Counted from the first letter of the stretch, positions 9,701 to 19,528 are shown. The stretch is DNA of 34,838 nt from Lachnospiraceae bacterium (GCA_024690425.1 JAILCT010000078.1:1-34838); one strand, 5' to 3'. The notes: generated by a model from the letters alone, not told the origin. Program-made: numbers and translations.

Positions 9701-11311
9701 ATCCTCGACCATCTCATCGGTTATGGATGTGAGCTGGGTTATCCTGTATGGGATAGGTTCCTTGGGATTTACGAAGGTTGAGAACCTCTCGGTGATCCTT
9801 CCCTCCACCACCTTGACCGCACCTATCTCGATTATATTGTTCCTCTGCGGATTAAAACCCGTTGTCTCTATATCAAATACTACGAAAGCATCATCAAGCG
9901 ACTGGCCCTTACCGTTAACCACGATGCCCATGGAATCATCCACAAGGTATCCTTCGATACCGTAGATAAGCTTGAACTCCGGATATTCCTTCTGAACCTT
10001 GGGAAGTTCATGGAAGGCATCCGTGAAAGCCTGCACAACACCGTGGTCGGTGATCGCAAGTGCCTTGTGGCCCCACCTTGCAGCCCGCCACATAAGGTCC
10101 TTTATATCACTCACGCCGTCCATGTCGCTCATCTTGGTGTGACAGTGAAGTTCTACCCTCTTAACCTCTTCATTGTCCGTACGGACATTTTTCTTAACCG
10201 CATCTGCCTTCTTGATACCCTGCACGTAGCCAAGCGACAGTTCTCCGTCAAAGGTGTCGATATTGGCTACTGCCTTAATGGTGATACACTTGCCCATATC
10301 CAGATAGGCAAAGAGCCTCTCCTGCTGTTCAAGCCTCGGGAACATCTTCACCGTGATGGTATCGGTATTATCAGTCACGTCAAATATTACAAGGAGCTTG
10401 CCGTTCCTGGTCTCTCTCTTCTCAAACCTTATGACCTGACCGTATATGGTAACTTCACCTGTCGTACCCTCAAGGTCCGCAATGTTCACCGGCTCATCAT
10501 CAAAATCACGCCCAAATATCACATCCGGATTATCGGATTCCTTCAATGGCCGTCTCCTAAAGTTGCTTCTTGTGTGAGCGGACTCCCGGGGCTGATGATC
10601 CGGCTCAGAGCCGGCACCGGTCTTGGCTTCAGCCTCTGCCATTGCCTCGTAATGCTGTGCTGCCCCGTCATCATTACCGGGAGCGGCTTCTTCGGCGGCC
10701 TTATCCGCATCGGCGGATTCGGATTCATTCTCTTCGGGTCCTGCCGATATCTTCATTATCTCCTCGTTTATCTTCCGGTCCGCATTCTTCCTCGCCCTGC
10801 TCTTATCAGGTTCCTTATAGTCGACCCGGACCGACACGGCAAGATTGCACCGCTCATTGAATATCTTCTCAAGGATCCTGACTATCTCATCCTTATGCTC
10901 CCTCGCTATCAGGGTATCATCCAGGATGAGCCTGATGACATTATCTTCCGGATACTCGAAGTCGGCATGATACAGGAGAAGGTAGTCAAACCTGTCATAG
11001 TTCCTGAATTCCTCAAGTATGCTGTCCCTGTAAGCATCCATGAGGGTTCTTGCGTTGTAGGAAGATGACAGCTCAAAGTTCTCGTGTATGGTCACCGTCA
11101 GCCTGTCATCCGGAAAGAGCTGTCTTACTATTTCACGCTCAACGGCATAAACGTCCCTCTTCTCGATTATATGGGGCGCCCTTATATAAACCCTTAAGTT
11201 GTCCCCCTTGGAGGTATTGGCGATCCTAACAACCTTGGCATCGGAATAAACCATCTTAAGATCTTTATTAAGTTGAAGAGTAGGAAATACTTCCGAGAAT
11301 TCCTTAGCCAT
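6782..11311 (-). CDS. polC: DNA polymerase III alpha subunit, Gram-positive PolC type
   Basis: Replicative polymerase with built-in 3'-5' proofreading. The 1509-aa chain shows an N-terminal domain and an acidic/alanine-rich linker (about 190-250). An OB fold (about 284-365) follows, then a PHP domain beginning VELHCHTKMSD (about 387) and split by the exonuclease. The DnaQ-type exonuclease (about 475-635) has DIET (480-483), HNAGFD (560-565) and HRAVDDA (618-624). Next are a Cys-rich zinc region and the palm motif PDIDLNFSG. The start is 7 nt after the ispG stop; its ribosome site is weak and distant, suggesting translational coupling to ispG. The exonuclease inside the PHP domain separates it from DnaE. 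Confidence 0.98.
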   Translation of the reverse strand: MAKEFSEVFPTLQLNKDLKMVYSDAKVVRIANTSKGDNLRVYIRAPHIIEKRDVYAVEREIVRQLFPDDRLTVTIHENFELSSSYNARTLMDAYRDSILEEFRNYDRFDYLLLYHADFEYPEDNVIRLILDDTLIAREHKDEIVRILEKIFNERCNLAVSVRVDYKEPDKSRARKNADRKINEEIMKISAGPEENESESADADKAAEEAAPGNDDGAAQHYEAMAEAEAKTGAGSEPDHQPRESAHTRSNFRRRPLKESDNPDVIFGRDFDDEPVNIADLEGTTGEVTIYGQVIRFEKRETRNGKLLVIFDVTDNTDTITVKMFPRLEQQERLFAYLDMGKCITIKAVANIDTFDGELSLGYVQGIKKADAVKKNVRTDNEEVKRVELHCHTKMSDMDGVSDIKDLMWRAARWGHKALAITDHGVVQAFTDAFHELPKVQKEYPEFKLIYGIEGYLVDDSMGIVVNGKGQSLDDAFVVFDIETTGFNPQRNNIIEIGAVKVVEGRITERFSTFVNPKEPIPYRITQLTSITDEMVEDAPFITEVLPKFLEFSEGCSLVAHNAGFDTGFIRQKATDLAIETDFTVLDTVAMARAQLPELGKFKLDHVAKALKVSLENHHRAVDDAECTAHIFVKLVGMLKDQGIYDLAGLEEFGRNSVDIIRKSMSYHVIILAKNEVGRMNLYRLVSLSHLKYFHRNQRIPKSLLDKYREGLIIGSACEAGELYRAIVDERSDEEISRIASFYDYLEIQPLGNNEYMINDDHHENVNSREDLININKKIISLGEKLCKPVVATCDVHFLDPEDEIYRRIIMAGKGFKDADDQAPLYLRTTAEMLEEFAYLPYDKAYEIVVTNTNLIADMVDRIEPVRPDKCPPVIENSDQILRDICYSRAHEMYGDDLPEQVSARLERELNSIISNGFAVMYIIAQKLVWKSMEDGYLVGSRGSVGSSFVATMAGITEVNPLPPHYLCPKCHYVDFESDEVKAYAGRAGCDMPDKVCPVCGTPLNKEGFDIPFETFLGFKGDKEPDIDLNFSGEYQSKAHKYTEVIFGDGQTFRAGTIGTLADKTAYGYVKNYYEERGVKKRSCEINRITMGCTGIHRTTGQHPGGIIVLPVGDEIYSFTPIQHPANDMTTDIVTTHFDYHSIDHNLLKLDILGHDDPTMIRMLQDLTDTDPQKVPLDDKDVMSLFQNTNALKIEPSDIGGTKLGTLGIPEFGTDFAMQMVIDAKPQAFSDLVRISGLSHGTDVWLGNAQTLIEEGKATISTCICTRDDIMTYLINMGLDSEESFKIMENVRKGIIAKGKCDKWETWKQDMTDHNVPDWYIWSCEKIKYMFPKAHAAAYVMMAWRIAYYKVNYPLAYYAAFFSIRASGFSYEKMCMGREVLEKNLSDYKKREDSLSKKEQDELRDMRLVQEMYARGYDFMPIDLFKVKANKCQVINGKIMPHLGSIEGLGDKAAESIVDACKDGPFISKDDFRDRTKVSNTVIETLSRLRILDDLPESNQLSLFDIYAME

Positions 11312-11318
11312 GTTAAGG

Positions 11319-12380
11319 TCAGTTATCCTTCCAGTGATCGAGTTCGTATTTCAGTGTGGCAAGCAGCTCAGCTTCAGGCACCTTCTTAATGACTTCACCC
11401 TTTTTGATGAGAAGGCCTTCTCCCTTGCCGCCTGCTATGCCGATATCAGCTTCTCTTGCCTCTCCGGGTCCGTTAACGACGCAGCCCATACAGGCAACCT
11501 TAATATCCAGGTCATACCCGGCAACAAGCTTCTCAACCTCACCTGCAAGTGAGATAAGATCTATATTCGTTCTTCCGCATGTGGGACATGATACAACGTC
11601 TATCCCGCCCTTCCTTAAGTTAAGGGTCTTAAGTATCCTCTTGGCGGATACGATCTCTTCCACCGGATCACCCGTAAGGGATACCCTGATCGTATCACCG
11701 ATACCCATATTGAGTATGATTCCGAGACCGACAGCCGACTTGATATTCCCCGAGCTTACGGTACCGGATTCGGTTATCCCGACATGAAGAGGATATTTAC
11801 ACTGCGGAGCAAGCAGCTCATGGGCCCTTACACACATCATCACATCGGATGACTTAATGCTCACGACCATATTGTCATAACCTGCTTCCTCGATCATCCT
11901 TACCTTGTCAAGGGCACTCTCCACTATGCCTTCGGCCGTTACCGATCCGTATTTCTCTATAAGGGGCTTCTCAAGGGAGCCTGAATTGACTCCGACCCTT
12001 ATAGGTATATTCCTCTTCCCGGCCGCCTCAACCACGGCTTCCACATTATCCCTGCCGCCGATATTGCCGGGGTTTATCCTTATCTTATCCGCTCCGTTCT
12101 CTATAGCTTCTATTGCCAGGCGGTAATCAAAATGAATGTCAGCAACAAGCGGGATGTGTATGCGTTTCTTTATCTCCTTGATAGCCAGTGCCGCCTCATG
12201 GGTGGGGACCGTCGACCTTATGATCTCACAGCCGGCCTCCTCAAGCCTTAATATCTGGGCCACAGTGGCATCCACATCCTCGGTTTTTGTATTGGTCATG
12301 GACTGGATCCTGATCGGGTTGCCCCCGCCTATCTTAACACCGCCTATGTCAACTACCCTTGTATTATCCCTGTAACTCAT
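11319..12380 (-). CDS. ispG: 4-hydroxy-3-methylbut-2-en-1-yl diphosphate synthase (flavodoxin/ferredoxin)
   Basis: The [4Fe-4S] enzyme of the MEP isoprenoid pathway converting MEcPP to HMBPP. The 353-aa length fits the bacterial form lacking the plant/chlamydial insert. Cluster ligands are visible: C265 and C268 in CPTCGRTN, C300 in [11 protein letters not shown], and E307. The TIM-barrel start reads [19 protein letters not shown]. The ATG has a GAAAGGAG site. It is followed by polC at 7 nt. dxr and rseP, which often precede this pair in Clostridia, are not upstream here; the kinase and Ig-like gene pair is. Confidence 0.97.
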   Translation of the reverse strand: MSYRDNTRVVDIGGVKIGGGNPIRIQSMTNTKTEDVDATVAQILRLEEAGCEIIRSTVPTHEAALAIKEIKKRIHIPLVADIHFDYRLAIEAIENGADKIRINPGNIGGRDNVEAVVEAAGKRNIPIRVGVNSGSLEKPLIEKYGSVTAEGIVESALDKVRMIEEAGYDNMVVSIKSSDVMMCVRAHELLAPQCKYPLHVGITESGTVSSGNIKSAVGLGIILNMGIGDTIRVSLTGDPVEEIVSAKRILKTLNLRKGGIDVVSCPTCGRTNIDLISLAGEVEKLVAGYDLDIKVACMGCVVNGPGEAREADIGIAGGKGEGLLIKKGEVIKKVPEAELLATLKYELDHWKDN

Positions 12381-12412
12381 GCTGCTCCTTTCAGGTATTT
12401 ATCTCAAAGCGC

Positions 12413-12449
12413 TTACTATCTATAGTAACATTTTTTTGCTTTAATACAA
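12413..12449 (-). promoter_or_regulatory. Candidate promoter of ispG-polC with overlapping palindrome
   Basis: Minus-strand TTGTAT (12444-12449), a 16-nt spacer and TACTAT (12422-12427). The -10 lies inside a palindrome with 7-bp arms and a 2-nt centre, TTACTATAGATAGTAA (12413-12428). The promoter match is moderate. Confidence 0.4.
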
Positions 12450-12461
12450 GACCTTGTGCTT

Positions 12462-14969
12462 TTATTGATACATCCTCTCCTGCCTTATCGAATAAATGCT
12501 GTAGACCGCTATCGATCCGCCAAGTATCAGCACGGTAAGAATGATAAGGAATATCCTCAAGCCCTTATGGCTTCCGCTCTTATCATTCTGTTTAAGGGTA
12601 CGTACCGTTGATGCACCCTGGCTTACAGGTGAAGCATTGGCGCATTTGGCTACTATAGACTGGGTAAGAACGTTCTCCGCAAGATCCGATGCCTCAACGT
12701 CAATCGTATAATCACCGTATTCGGGTATCGTAAGCTCGACTGTCTGCTGTCTGTCTTCGGTCACCAGTTCCTGCCCGTTAAGCTTTACCGACCTGAAATA
12801 ATCATCCGTATCATAAAGGCTTAAGATAATGGTATCATCCTTATTTACGCTTCCGTCATCTGCCATTCCGTCTATAACAACCCGAGGCTGTGTGGAATCC
12901 ACTATGAATTCAACGCTTTTTTCGGCCTGATTGCCCGCCTCATCCACAGCCGATACCTTAAGCACATACTTGCCGTCCTCATCTATCTCACTGCCTTCAT
13001 CATAGTTCATGCTGTTTATATAGGTCTTATAGTTCACCCCGTTCTTATCCTTGATGTACTCGGAGAAGTTATCGGGAAGCCTGAAGCTCTTTATATACTT
13101 CTTATCCAGGTTCTCGATGTATTCTATTTCAGGTCCGGTCATATCAAGAGTGAACTTTATTGACTTTCCTGCCGTATTCCCTGCAAGATCGGCTGCCGTA
13201 ACGTTAAGTTCATAAGCTCCTTCCTCGCTTATGGAGATGGTAAATACCGAGGTTTCCTCATTCATAACCCATTCGGGTGACTTTACAAGTTCCCTTTCCT
13301 TATCTTCACTCAACCTGTACAGGTCACACACGACGCCTGCCGTCTCGAAGTTTTTCTCCTTTATCCGGAAGCTGAGCTCAGGGGCAACGTTCGTTATCAT
13401 GTCCTCATTAAGGTTGATCCCGCCCGTGATCTCAACTGTCGGTGCTACCGTATCGATGGAAAATGATATCGAATCGCTGTATGTATTCCCGGCTTCATCC
13501 GTAACGGAAGCATTTATGATATATTCTCCGTCAGCCTTGAAATAGTAGGTGTTCACGCTGAACTTGCCGTCTGTTACATAATCCGCAAGCTTTAAGTCCC
13601 TTGTGCCCATCCCGCCGGTAACACTTCCCGTAAGCTTGACCGAATAATCATTCTCATAATTATCAAAGGCATTGATCTTAAGCTCTCCTTCACGGTTTAT
13701 CACGGATCCGTCGTTTATGCCCGTGAAGCTTATCCCCGGGGCTATGGTGTCGATCCTGAATGACTTCCTTACCGGCTGTGATACGTTTCCTGCCATGTCC
13801 GTAGCCCTGCACTCCACTATATAGTCACCGTCACCCACAGCACTGAAGAGAGGGCCTTCCTTAACCTCGGCAAGTGACCTGGCCGTGCTCTCGAGCACTT
13901 CCTCATTGCCTTCGTATATCTTCTTAAGCGAATACTCGACGCATACCGAACCGGGATGCGCATCCTCGCCCGTGACCGATATCCGGACAGGCTCCGAATA
14001 GACACCTCTCTCGTCCGCGCCTTCAAGCCCTATCACAGGGACTGTCTTATCGATCTTCACAGGCTTTCTGATCACGTTTACATTCCCCGCATTATCGCTT
14101 ACCTCTATCACCAGCTCGGAACCTTCCTCCTTAACTGACTCCTTACTAAGCACGAACTCTTTCTCATCCCCCGAAAGGCTGGCATTTTTATCATATGTTT
14201 CATCCATTATCTGTTCATCATCAAGGCTTACCCTGATCGCAGAGGGCTTGGAAACCACATCATTTATCCTTAACCAGCATTTTATGTTCTCATTGGTCCA
14301 TTCTTCCGTATTCCTGCTGGCGCTGAAATCAACCTCGGGTACACCCGTATCGAGAACAATGTTGTAGGTGCCTGATTCAATGACGTGAAGAGGTTCATTC
14401 AGCACAATGTTATCCGCCTTTTTCCGGTTCTCATCATAAGCCTTCTTTTTCTCTTCGTATATCTTATTCTCAGACACGGAGTCGCCGGGCTCACCGATAA
14501 CGGCTTCCTGCGGTTTTACGGCGTATTCCTGTATCTTTCTGAACTTAATGCTGTAGCAGCCGTCCGCAACACATCCGGGGATCAGCGTAAATGTGTTTCC
14601 GCCAAGGTCCGCCCATTCAGAATAACTCTCACCCCCGTCAGAACTTATTGAATACTGGCAGGTGACCTGATATTTAAGAAGTTCATCCTGCCCGGCGTTC
14701 TTCTCATCAGATTTAAGTGTGTATTTGAACAATCCGGGAACCGGAGCCTGATTGATCGTATATTTAAGTGCCGAATTAGAGCATATCGCCTCGTTATCCC
14801 GCGGTGTTATGCTGACCCCGTCGTCCCTGACTATGTCTACCTTCAATACCTTGTCTGATATTTCGGTTTCCCGCCCGGCAGCCCTTACGGCCGTGGCGGA
14901 GCATCCAAGACCCCCTATTAACAATCCCGTCATACCTATGATACACAACATTCCGGTCATCACTTTCAT
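12462..14969 (-). CDS. Secreted, membrane-anchored protein with six Ig-like repeats
   Basis: I do not recognise a named family member. The 835-aa product has a signal peptide (hydrophobic run MLCIIGMTGLLIGGLG near the N-terminus, possible cleavage after AVRA) and an N-terminal domain of about 200 aa. Six Ig-like repeats of roughly 85-125 aa follow. Each ends in an xxDxAGN motif (VSDNAGN, ATDMAGN, VTDEAGN, AADLAGN, AVDEAGN, and degenerate ASDLAEN); the first five then lead into a short strand ending in D. A membrane segment (GLRIFLIILTVLILGGSIAV) and a short basic tail close it, giving a type I topology. I chose the ATG at 14969, 11 nt after GGAG. A GTG at 14978 is in frame but only 2 nt from that site. 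It is coupled to the kinase upstream. Role in sensing or adhesion is inferred. Confidence 0.8.
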   Translation of the reverse strand: MKVMTGMLCIIGMTGLLIGGLGCSATAVRAAGRETEISDKVLKVDIVRDDGVSITPRDNEAICSNSALKYTINQAPVPGLFKYTLKSDEKNAGQDELLKYQVTCQYSISSDGGESYSEWADLGGNTFTLIPGCVADGCYSIKFRKIQEYAVKPQEAVIGEPGDSVSENKIYEEKKKAYDENRKKADNIVLNEPLHVIESGTYNIVLDTGVPEVDFSASRNTEEWTNENIKCWLRINDVVSKPSAIRVSLDDEQIMDETYDKNASLSGDEKEFVLSKESVKEEGSELVIEVSDNAGNVNVIRKPVKIDKTVPVIGLEGADERGVYSEPVRISVTGEDAHPGSVCVEYSLKKIYEGNEEVLESTARSLAEVKEGPLFSAVGDGDYIVECRATDMAGNVSQPVRKSFRIDTIAPGISFTGINDGSVINREGELKINAFDNYENDYSVKLTGSVTGGMGTRDLKLADYVTDGKFSVNTYYFKADGEYIINASVTDEAGNTYSDSISFSIDTVAPTVEITGGINLNEDMITNVAPELSFRIKEKNFETAGVVCDLYRLSEDKERELVKSPEWVMNEETSVFTISISEEGAYELNVTAADLAGNTAGKSIKFTLDMTGPEIEYIENLDKKYIKSFRLPDNFSEYIKDKNGVNYKTYINSMNYDEGSEIDEDGKYVLKVSAVDEAGNQAEKSVEFIVDSTQPRVVIDGMADDGSVNKDDTIILSLYDTDDYFRSVKLNGQELVTEDRQQTVELTIPEYGDYTIDVEASDLAENVLTQSIVAKCANASPVSQGASTVRTLKQNDKSGSHKGLRIFLIILTVLILGGSIAVYSIYSIRQERMYQ

Positions 14970-14974
14970 AGTAC

Positions 14975-16543
14975 TCACATCTCCTTTAGATCATTAATAT
15001 TCCTCTCCCTTATATCCTTAATCCTTCCCTCTATATCCTCCCTCATTTCCCCTCCGGCAGCCGGCATCATCTCAAGCGCCTGCTCCCCGTATTTTATCGC
15101 ATCCTCTGCATCTCCCCTATCCTCGCACAGGATGCACAGACGTCGTAAATATTCACTCTCATAATGGTGATCCTTATCTTCGTACAGGCCTGCATCCGCT
15201 GCATATCTTAAATCCGCAAGCCCCGCCTTAAGGAAGCTTATCTCTTCATCCTTCCCTGCTTCGTCCCTGCATGATAGAGCATCGTACAGGTTGGCTATCA
15301 TAAGATCGTTCCGGTATCTGGATTCCTCATAACCTAACCCCTTGTTATAATCACAGAACTCCTTAAGACAGCTTAAATACTTCTCATTGTCCTCCTCGAA
15401 GGAAACCTGAAGCCTGCACAGCCTTATGTAATACCCTGCATCCGGATACCGTTCGGCATCAAGCATTTCAAAGTATCTCAATGCCTCCCTGTAATTACGT
15501 CTTACGGAAAAGTAATTCCTTGCGACTTCATAAATAAACCGTTCGCATATATCTTCATCAAGGCATCCTGATTCTATATATCCGCATATGATCCGGATCC
15601 CCTCCTCTGTATACTCACCGTCCTTAATATGAGCGTTGGCTTCTGTGATCATACGGCTCACGATATCATCCCTCGGTTCGGCAACGACATACTTTACCGC
15701 CACAGCTCCGAAGATCCCCATGCACAGCACTGCCGCGGCAGCCGTCAGCTTAAGCCTTAGTGCATTATCCCTGCGGCCCTTAAGGGCGTTAAGTTCCTTA
15801 AGCAGGGCCGTCATATCCTTATATCTTGATTCCTTATCCCCGGCTATACAGCCAATGATCACCCGCCTGATCCTGCCCGGCAGATGCCTGTCGGTTCTTA
15901 TGATGAGTTCCTGCCTGTCAAGGTCTCCGACCGGTCTCTTTCCCGTATACATTGCATACATCAGCATGCCGAAAGCGAACACATCCGTTCTCTCATCAAG
16001 CATCTCACCTCTGTTGTAGTACTGCTCCGGCGCCGCGTAGCCCGGTGTACCGTACAGTGACCCCCTCTCTGCGATCCTTCCCGCTATGCCAAAGTCGATC
16101 AGCTTAAGGCTCCCATCCGATCTGAGCATTATATTTTCAAGCTTAAGATCAAGATACAGGATTGACGGCTTAAGGTTATGAAGGTACTCGATCGCCTGTG
16201 CTATCCTTATCCACCATCCGGTAAGTATCCTTCTTCCCACCTGCTTTACGCCAATGACCTTGTCAAGAGTCACCCCTTCAATATAATCGCTTACGATCAC
16301 ATAGCCGTCCCTTTCCTGCCATGCATCGACTATCCTCGGGAAAGCCTCATGATCAAGCCTGATCATCATGTTGATCTCGTTCTGCGCAAGCCACACCGTA
16401 TCATCATCGTTCTTAAGAAACTTAACGGCCCATTTTTTGCCGATGGAAACATCCTCGGCAAGATAGACTGATGAAGTCCCTCCCTTTCCGATCGTCTTTA
16501 TGATACGGTATCTGTTACGCAGGATCTGACCTTTAGACAACAT
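14975..16543 (-). CDS. Membrane-bound Ser/Thr protein kinase with extracytoplasmic helical domain
   Basis: Hanks-type kinase of 522 aa. Numbering from the ATG at 16543: glycine-rich loop IGKGGTSS (about 18-25), ATP lysine in WAVKFL (K41), helix-C Glu56, catalytic loop YLDLKLEN (D132), DFG D150, and APE in YAAPEQYY. The HRD histidine and arginine are Tyr and Leu, so it is a non-RD kinase. A membrane segment follows at about 265-286. The remaining 235 aa are predicted outside and look helical, TPR-like, with no PASTA repeats. I chose this ATG because GGGGTGA precedes it; an upstream in-frame ATG at 16564 has no ribosome site. Its last codons (ATG TGA) overlap the next gene's ribosome-site region. 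It probably phosphorylates targets in response to an envelope signal; the substrate is unknown. Confidence 0.9.
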   Translation of the reverse strand: MLSKGQILRNRYRIIKTIGKGGTSSVYLAEDVSIGKKWAVKFLKNDDDTVWLAQNEINMMIRLDHEAFPRIVDAWQERDGYVIVSDYIEGVTLDKVIGVKQVGRRILTGWWIRIAQAIEYLHNLKPSILYLDLKLENIMLRSDGSLKLIDFGIAGRIAERGSLYGTPGYAAPEQYYNRGEMLDERTDVFAFGMLMYAMYTGKRPVGDLDRQELIIRTDRHLPGRIRRVIIGCIAGDKESRYKDMTALLKELNALKGRRDNALRLKLTAAAAVLCMGIFGAVAVKYVVAEPRDDIVSRMITEANAHIKDGEYTEEGIRIICGYIESGCLDEDICERFIYEVARNYFSVRRNYREALRYFEMLDAERYPDAGYYIRLCRLQVSFEEDNEKYLSCLKEFCDYNKGLGYEESRYRNDLMIANLYDALSCRDEAGKDEEISFLKAGLADLRYAADAGLYEDKDHHYESEYLRRLCILCEDRGDAEDAIKYGEQALEMMPAAGGEMREDIEGRIKDIRERNINDLKEM

Positions 16544-16639
16544 AAAATCACCCCGGTCTTTCATACAAATACCGTTAATAAATTACTGTTAAATCATGGA
16601 ATTATGACGGATTCCGCCCGATATGATAATCTTAACGTG

Positions 16640-16673
16640 GTTACATAGTAACTGATGTGTTTGTTCCTGTCAA
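16640..16673 (-). promoter_or_regulatory. Promoter of the kinase and Ig-like protein operon
   Basis: Minus-strand consensus TTGACA (16668-16673), a 17-nt spacer and TACTAT (16645-16650). A short palindrome, GTTAC-3 nt-GTAAC (16640-16652), covers the -10. The predicted leader is about 95 nt. The -35 directly abuts the U-tract of the gdhA terminator. Confidence 0.65.
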
Positions 16674-16722
16674 GAAAAAAAATAAAAAACACGGCCGATC
16701 ATGCAAGCATGATGGCCGTGTT
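16674..16722 (-). terminator. Intrinsic terminator of gdhA
   Basis: The minus strand forms a long stem, AACACGGCC-ATCATGC against GCATGAT-GGCCGTGTT with one bulged base, followed by a U-rich tract (TTTTTTATTTTTTTT). It begins about 20 nt after the gdhA stop. Confidence 0.93.
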
Positions 16723-16744
16723 GATAATTTACCGATAGTCTGTT

Positions 16745-18106
<1,362 letters not shown>

Positions 18107-18125
18107 TTAAATATGTGGTTGGTAT

Positions 18126-18170
18126 AAAAAGAAACGCCAAAGAAGCGTAGCCTTACGCTTCTCTGACGCC
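18126..18170 (-). terminator. Terminator-like hairpin in the gdhA leader
   Basis: On the minus strand, 18170-18154 pairs with 18149-18133 as an uninterrupted 17-bp helix (four G-U pairs) with a 4-nt loop. TTTCTTTTTA follows. It lies between the gdhA promoter and the gdhA start. It may end the transcript of the upstream SH3b gene, act as an attenuator for gdhA, or both. Confidence 0.75.
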
Positions 18171-18183
18171 TTTGTCCTTGGAC

Positions 18184-18212
18184 ATTATATATCCGTTTGT
18201 TTAATAATGCAA
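18184..18212 (-). promoter_or_regulatory. Promoter of gdhA
   Basis: Minus-strand TTGCAT (18207-18212), a 17-nt spacer and a perfect TATAAT (18184-18189), starting 9 nt after the stop of the SH3b gene. The predicted leader is about 85 nt and contains the hairpin at 18133-18170. Confidence 0.8.
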
Positions 18213-18221
18213 GCAGAAAAA

Positions 18222-19397
18222 TTATTCGACGAAGTCAGCCTTCACGTAAGCTTCTTTACCATTATAGGTGATCTTGCACCATCCGTCCTTCTTCTCTATA
18301 AGATCGAATGTGTCACCCCTGTAGGCAACTCCCAGCTTATTGGCCGTCTCCGATGCGCTCTCGCGTACGTTAACATTCTCCTTGATAGTGATCTTGCCTC
18401 CGGTCACCGTACCGCTGTCGCCTTCGGTGCCTTCGCCCGATGAAGAGCCGTCATCCACAACCTCAAGGTAGTCGGACTTGATGTAAGCTTCCTGGCCGTT
18501 GTAATCGATCTTGCTCCAGCCGTTCTCCATCTCTTCAAGCCTCTGGTAGGTATCACCTATCTGGGCCTTACCCAGTGAGTCGGCATCTGTACTTGCCGAA
18601 GCCCTTATATTAACGACATCCGTTGCCTTAACCGTTACGGCATTGGCTGCCTGCTCAGCCTTCTTTGCCTCAGCCTCGGCATCTGCTTCTTCCTGCTGCT
18701 TCTGCTGCTGCTGTTCCGTCAGGCGGGCCTTGACATTCTCGTTGACTTCAGCTTCTATCTCCTTAAGCTTGGCTTCAAGCTGAGGATCCGATTCAAGTGC
18801 CTTGTTATATTCAGCGCTTATCTTGCTGGTAAGCTCCTCCACATCAGACTGGGATGACATCTCAAGGAAGTAAGCCTGCTCATCATCCGACAGTTCCGAT
18901 TTATTGATGTAGAGAGAACCCGATTCATTGGTACATACATATGTTGATTCAAGGGACGGTGCAGGTGTGGAAACACCTGTGAAGATGATGTCGAACGTTA
19001 CGAGCACGACATATGAATTCTCCTGATATCCCTTCTTGGTATATACATGGAAATCAGAGAAGGACTGGTAATACTTCGCCATCTCTTCTATCCTGTAACG
19101 TTCCTGGTCGGGAAGCACATCACACTTGGCTGCGGCAGCATCGGCATCACCGTCCATAACAGCCTTGTAATAGCTCTCCATAAGAGCAGTCACGTTGGTA
19201 TTCTCATTCTCAACATACTTATCCTTGGGCACTTCCACTGAACTGGTAGGGAAGGTTGATGTATCCACCCCGTCATCCCCGGAGCCGCCCTTATGTGTTG
19301 CCATAAAGACTATCAGAAAGATAACGAGAACCAGAAATACCGCACCCAGTATCACATATAGTAAATATCTCTTGACGAAATCAGTGAATTTGCTCAT
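18222..19397 (-). CDS. Membrane-anchored protein with two SH3b domains
   Basis: A 391-aa envelope protein of unknown specific role. An N-terminal membrane segment lies at about 11-33, inside a short basic start (MSKFTDFVKRY). An alpha/beta region (about 60-175) resembles NTF2-like folds. A Glu/Gln/Ala-rich coiled coil (about 180-250, with QQQQKQQEE) follows. Two bacterial SH3 domains come last, at about 254-313 and 334-391. Both have the VNIR/VNVR start, the G-D-T turn and the GW.KI.YNG.EAY.K ending. Such domains commonly bind peptidoglycan. The ATG follows AAAGGAG. It begins 32 nt after tRNA-Arg and shows no separate promoter, so it may be co-transcribed with the tRNA. Confidence 0.85.
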   Translation of the reverse strand: MSKFTDFVKRYLLYVILGAVFLVLVIFLIVFMATHKGGSGDDGVDTSTFPTSSVEVPKDKYVENENTNVTALMESYYKAVMDGDADAAAAKCDVLPDQERYRIEEMAKYYQSFSDFHVYTKKGYQENSYVVLVTFDIIFTGVSTPAPSLESTYVCTNESGSLYINKSELSDDEQAYFLEMSSQSDVEELTSKISAEYNKALESDPQLEAKLKEIEAEVNENVKARLTEQQQQKQQEEADAEAEAKKAEQAANAVTVKATDVVNIRASASTDADSLGKAQIGDTYQRLEEMENGWSKIDYNGQEAYIKSDYLEVVDDGSSSGEGTEGDSGTVTGGKITIKENVNVRESASETANKLGVAYRGDTFDLIEKKDGWCKITYNGKEAYVKADFVE

Positions 19398-19429
19398 ATG
19401 TTACTCCTTTATACCCCTTATAATAAAAC

Positions 19430-19501
19430 TGCACTTGAGAGGATTCGAACCCCCGCACACGGAACCGGAATCCGTTGCTCTATCCCCTGAGCTACAAGTG
19501 C
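19430..19501 (-). tRNA. tRNA-Arg (anticodon CCG)
   Basis: The minus strand folds as a 72-nt tRNA. Acceptor GCACTTG pairs with CAAGTGC. The anticodon stem ACGGA/TCCGT encloses loop TTCCGGT, giving anticodon CCG for CGG codons. The T-arm contains GGTTCGAATCC. The discriminator is A and CCA is not encoded. A strong promoter precedes it. Confidence 0.95.
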
Positions 19502-19528
19502 CTGGAAAACAAAATCCCACACTGCAAT

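Noticed and set aside
10010..11068. Open frame of 352 codons on the plus strand.
   Set aside because: It lies wholly antisense to polC, has no family-like sequence, and reflects codon bias of the real gene.
12462..14969. Lipoprotein reading of the Ig-like protein (Cys in GGLGCS).
   Set aside because: The residues before the Cys do not fit the lipobox at position -3, and a C-terminal membrane anchor is already present.
14975..16543. PrkC/PknB-type PASTA kinase.
   Set aside because: No PASTA repeats are present; the outer domain is helical and TPR-like.
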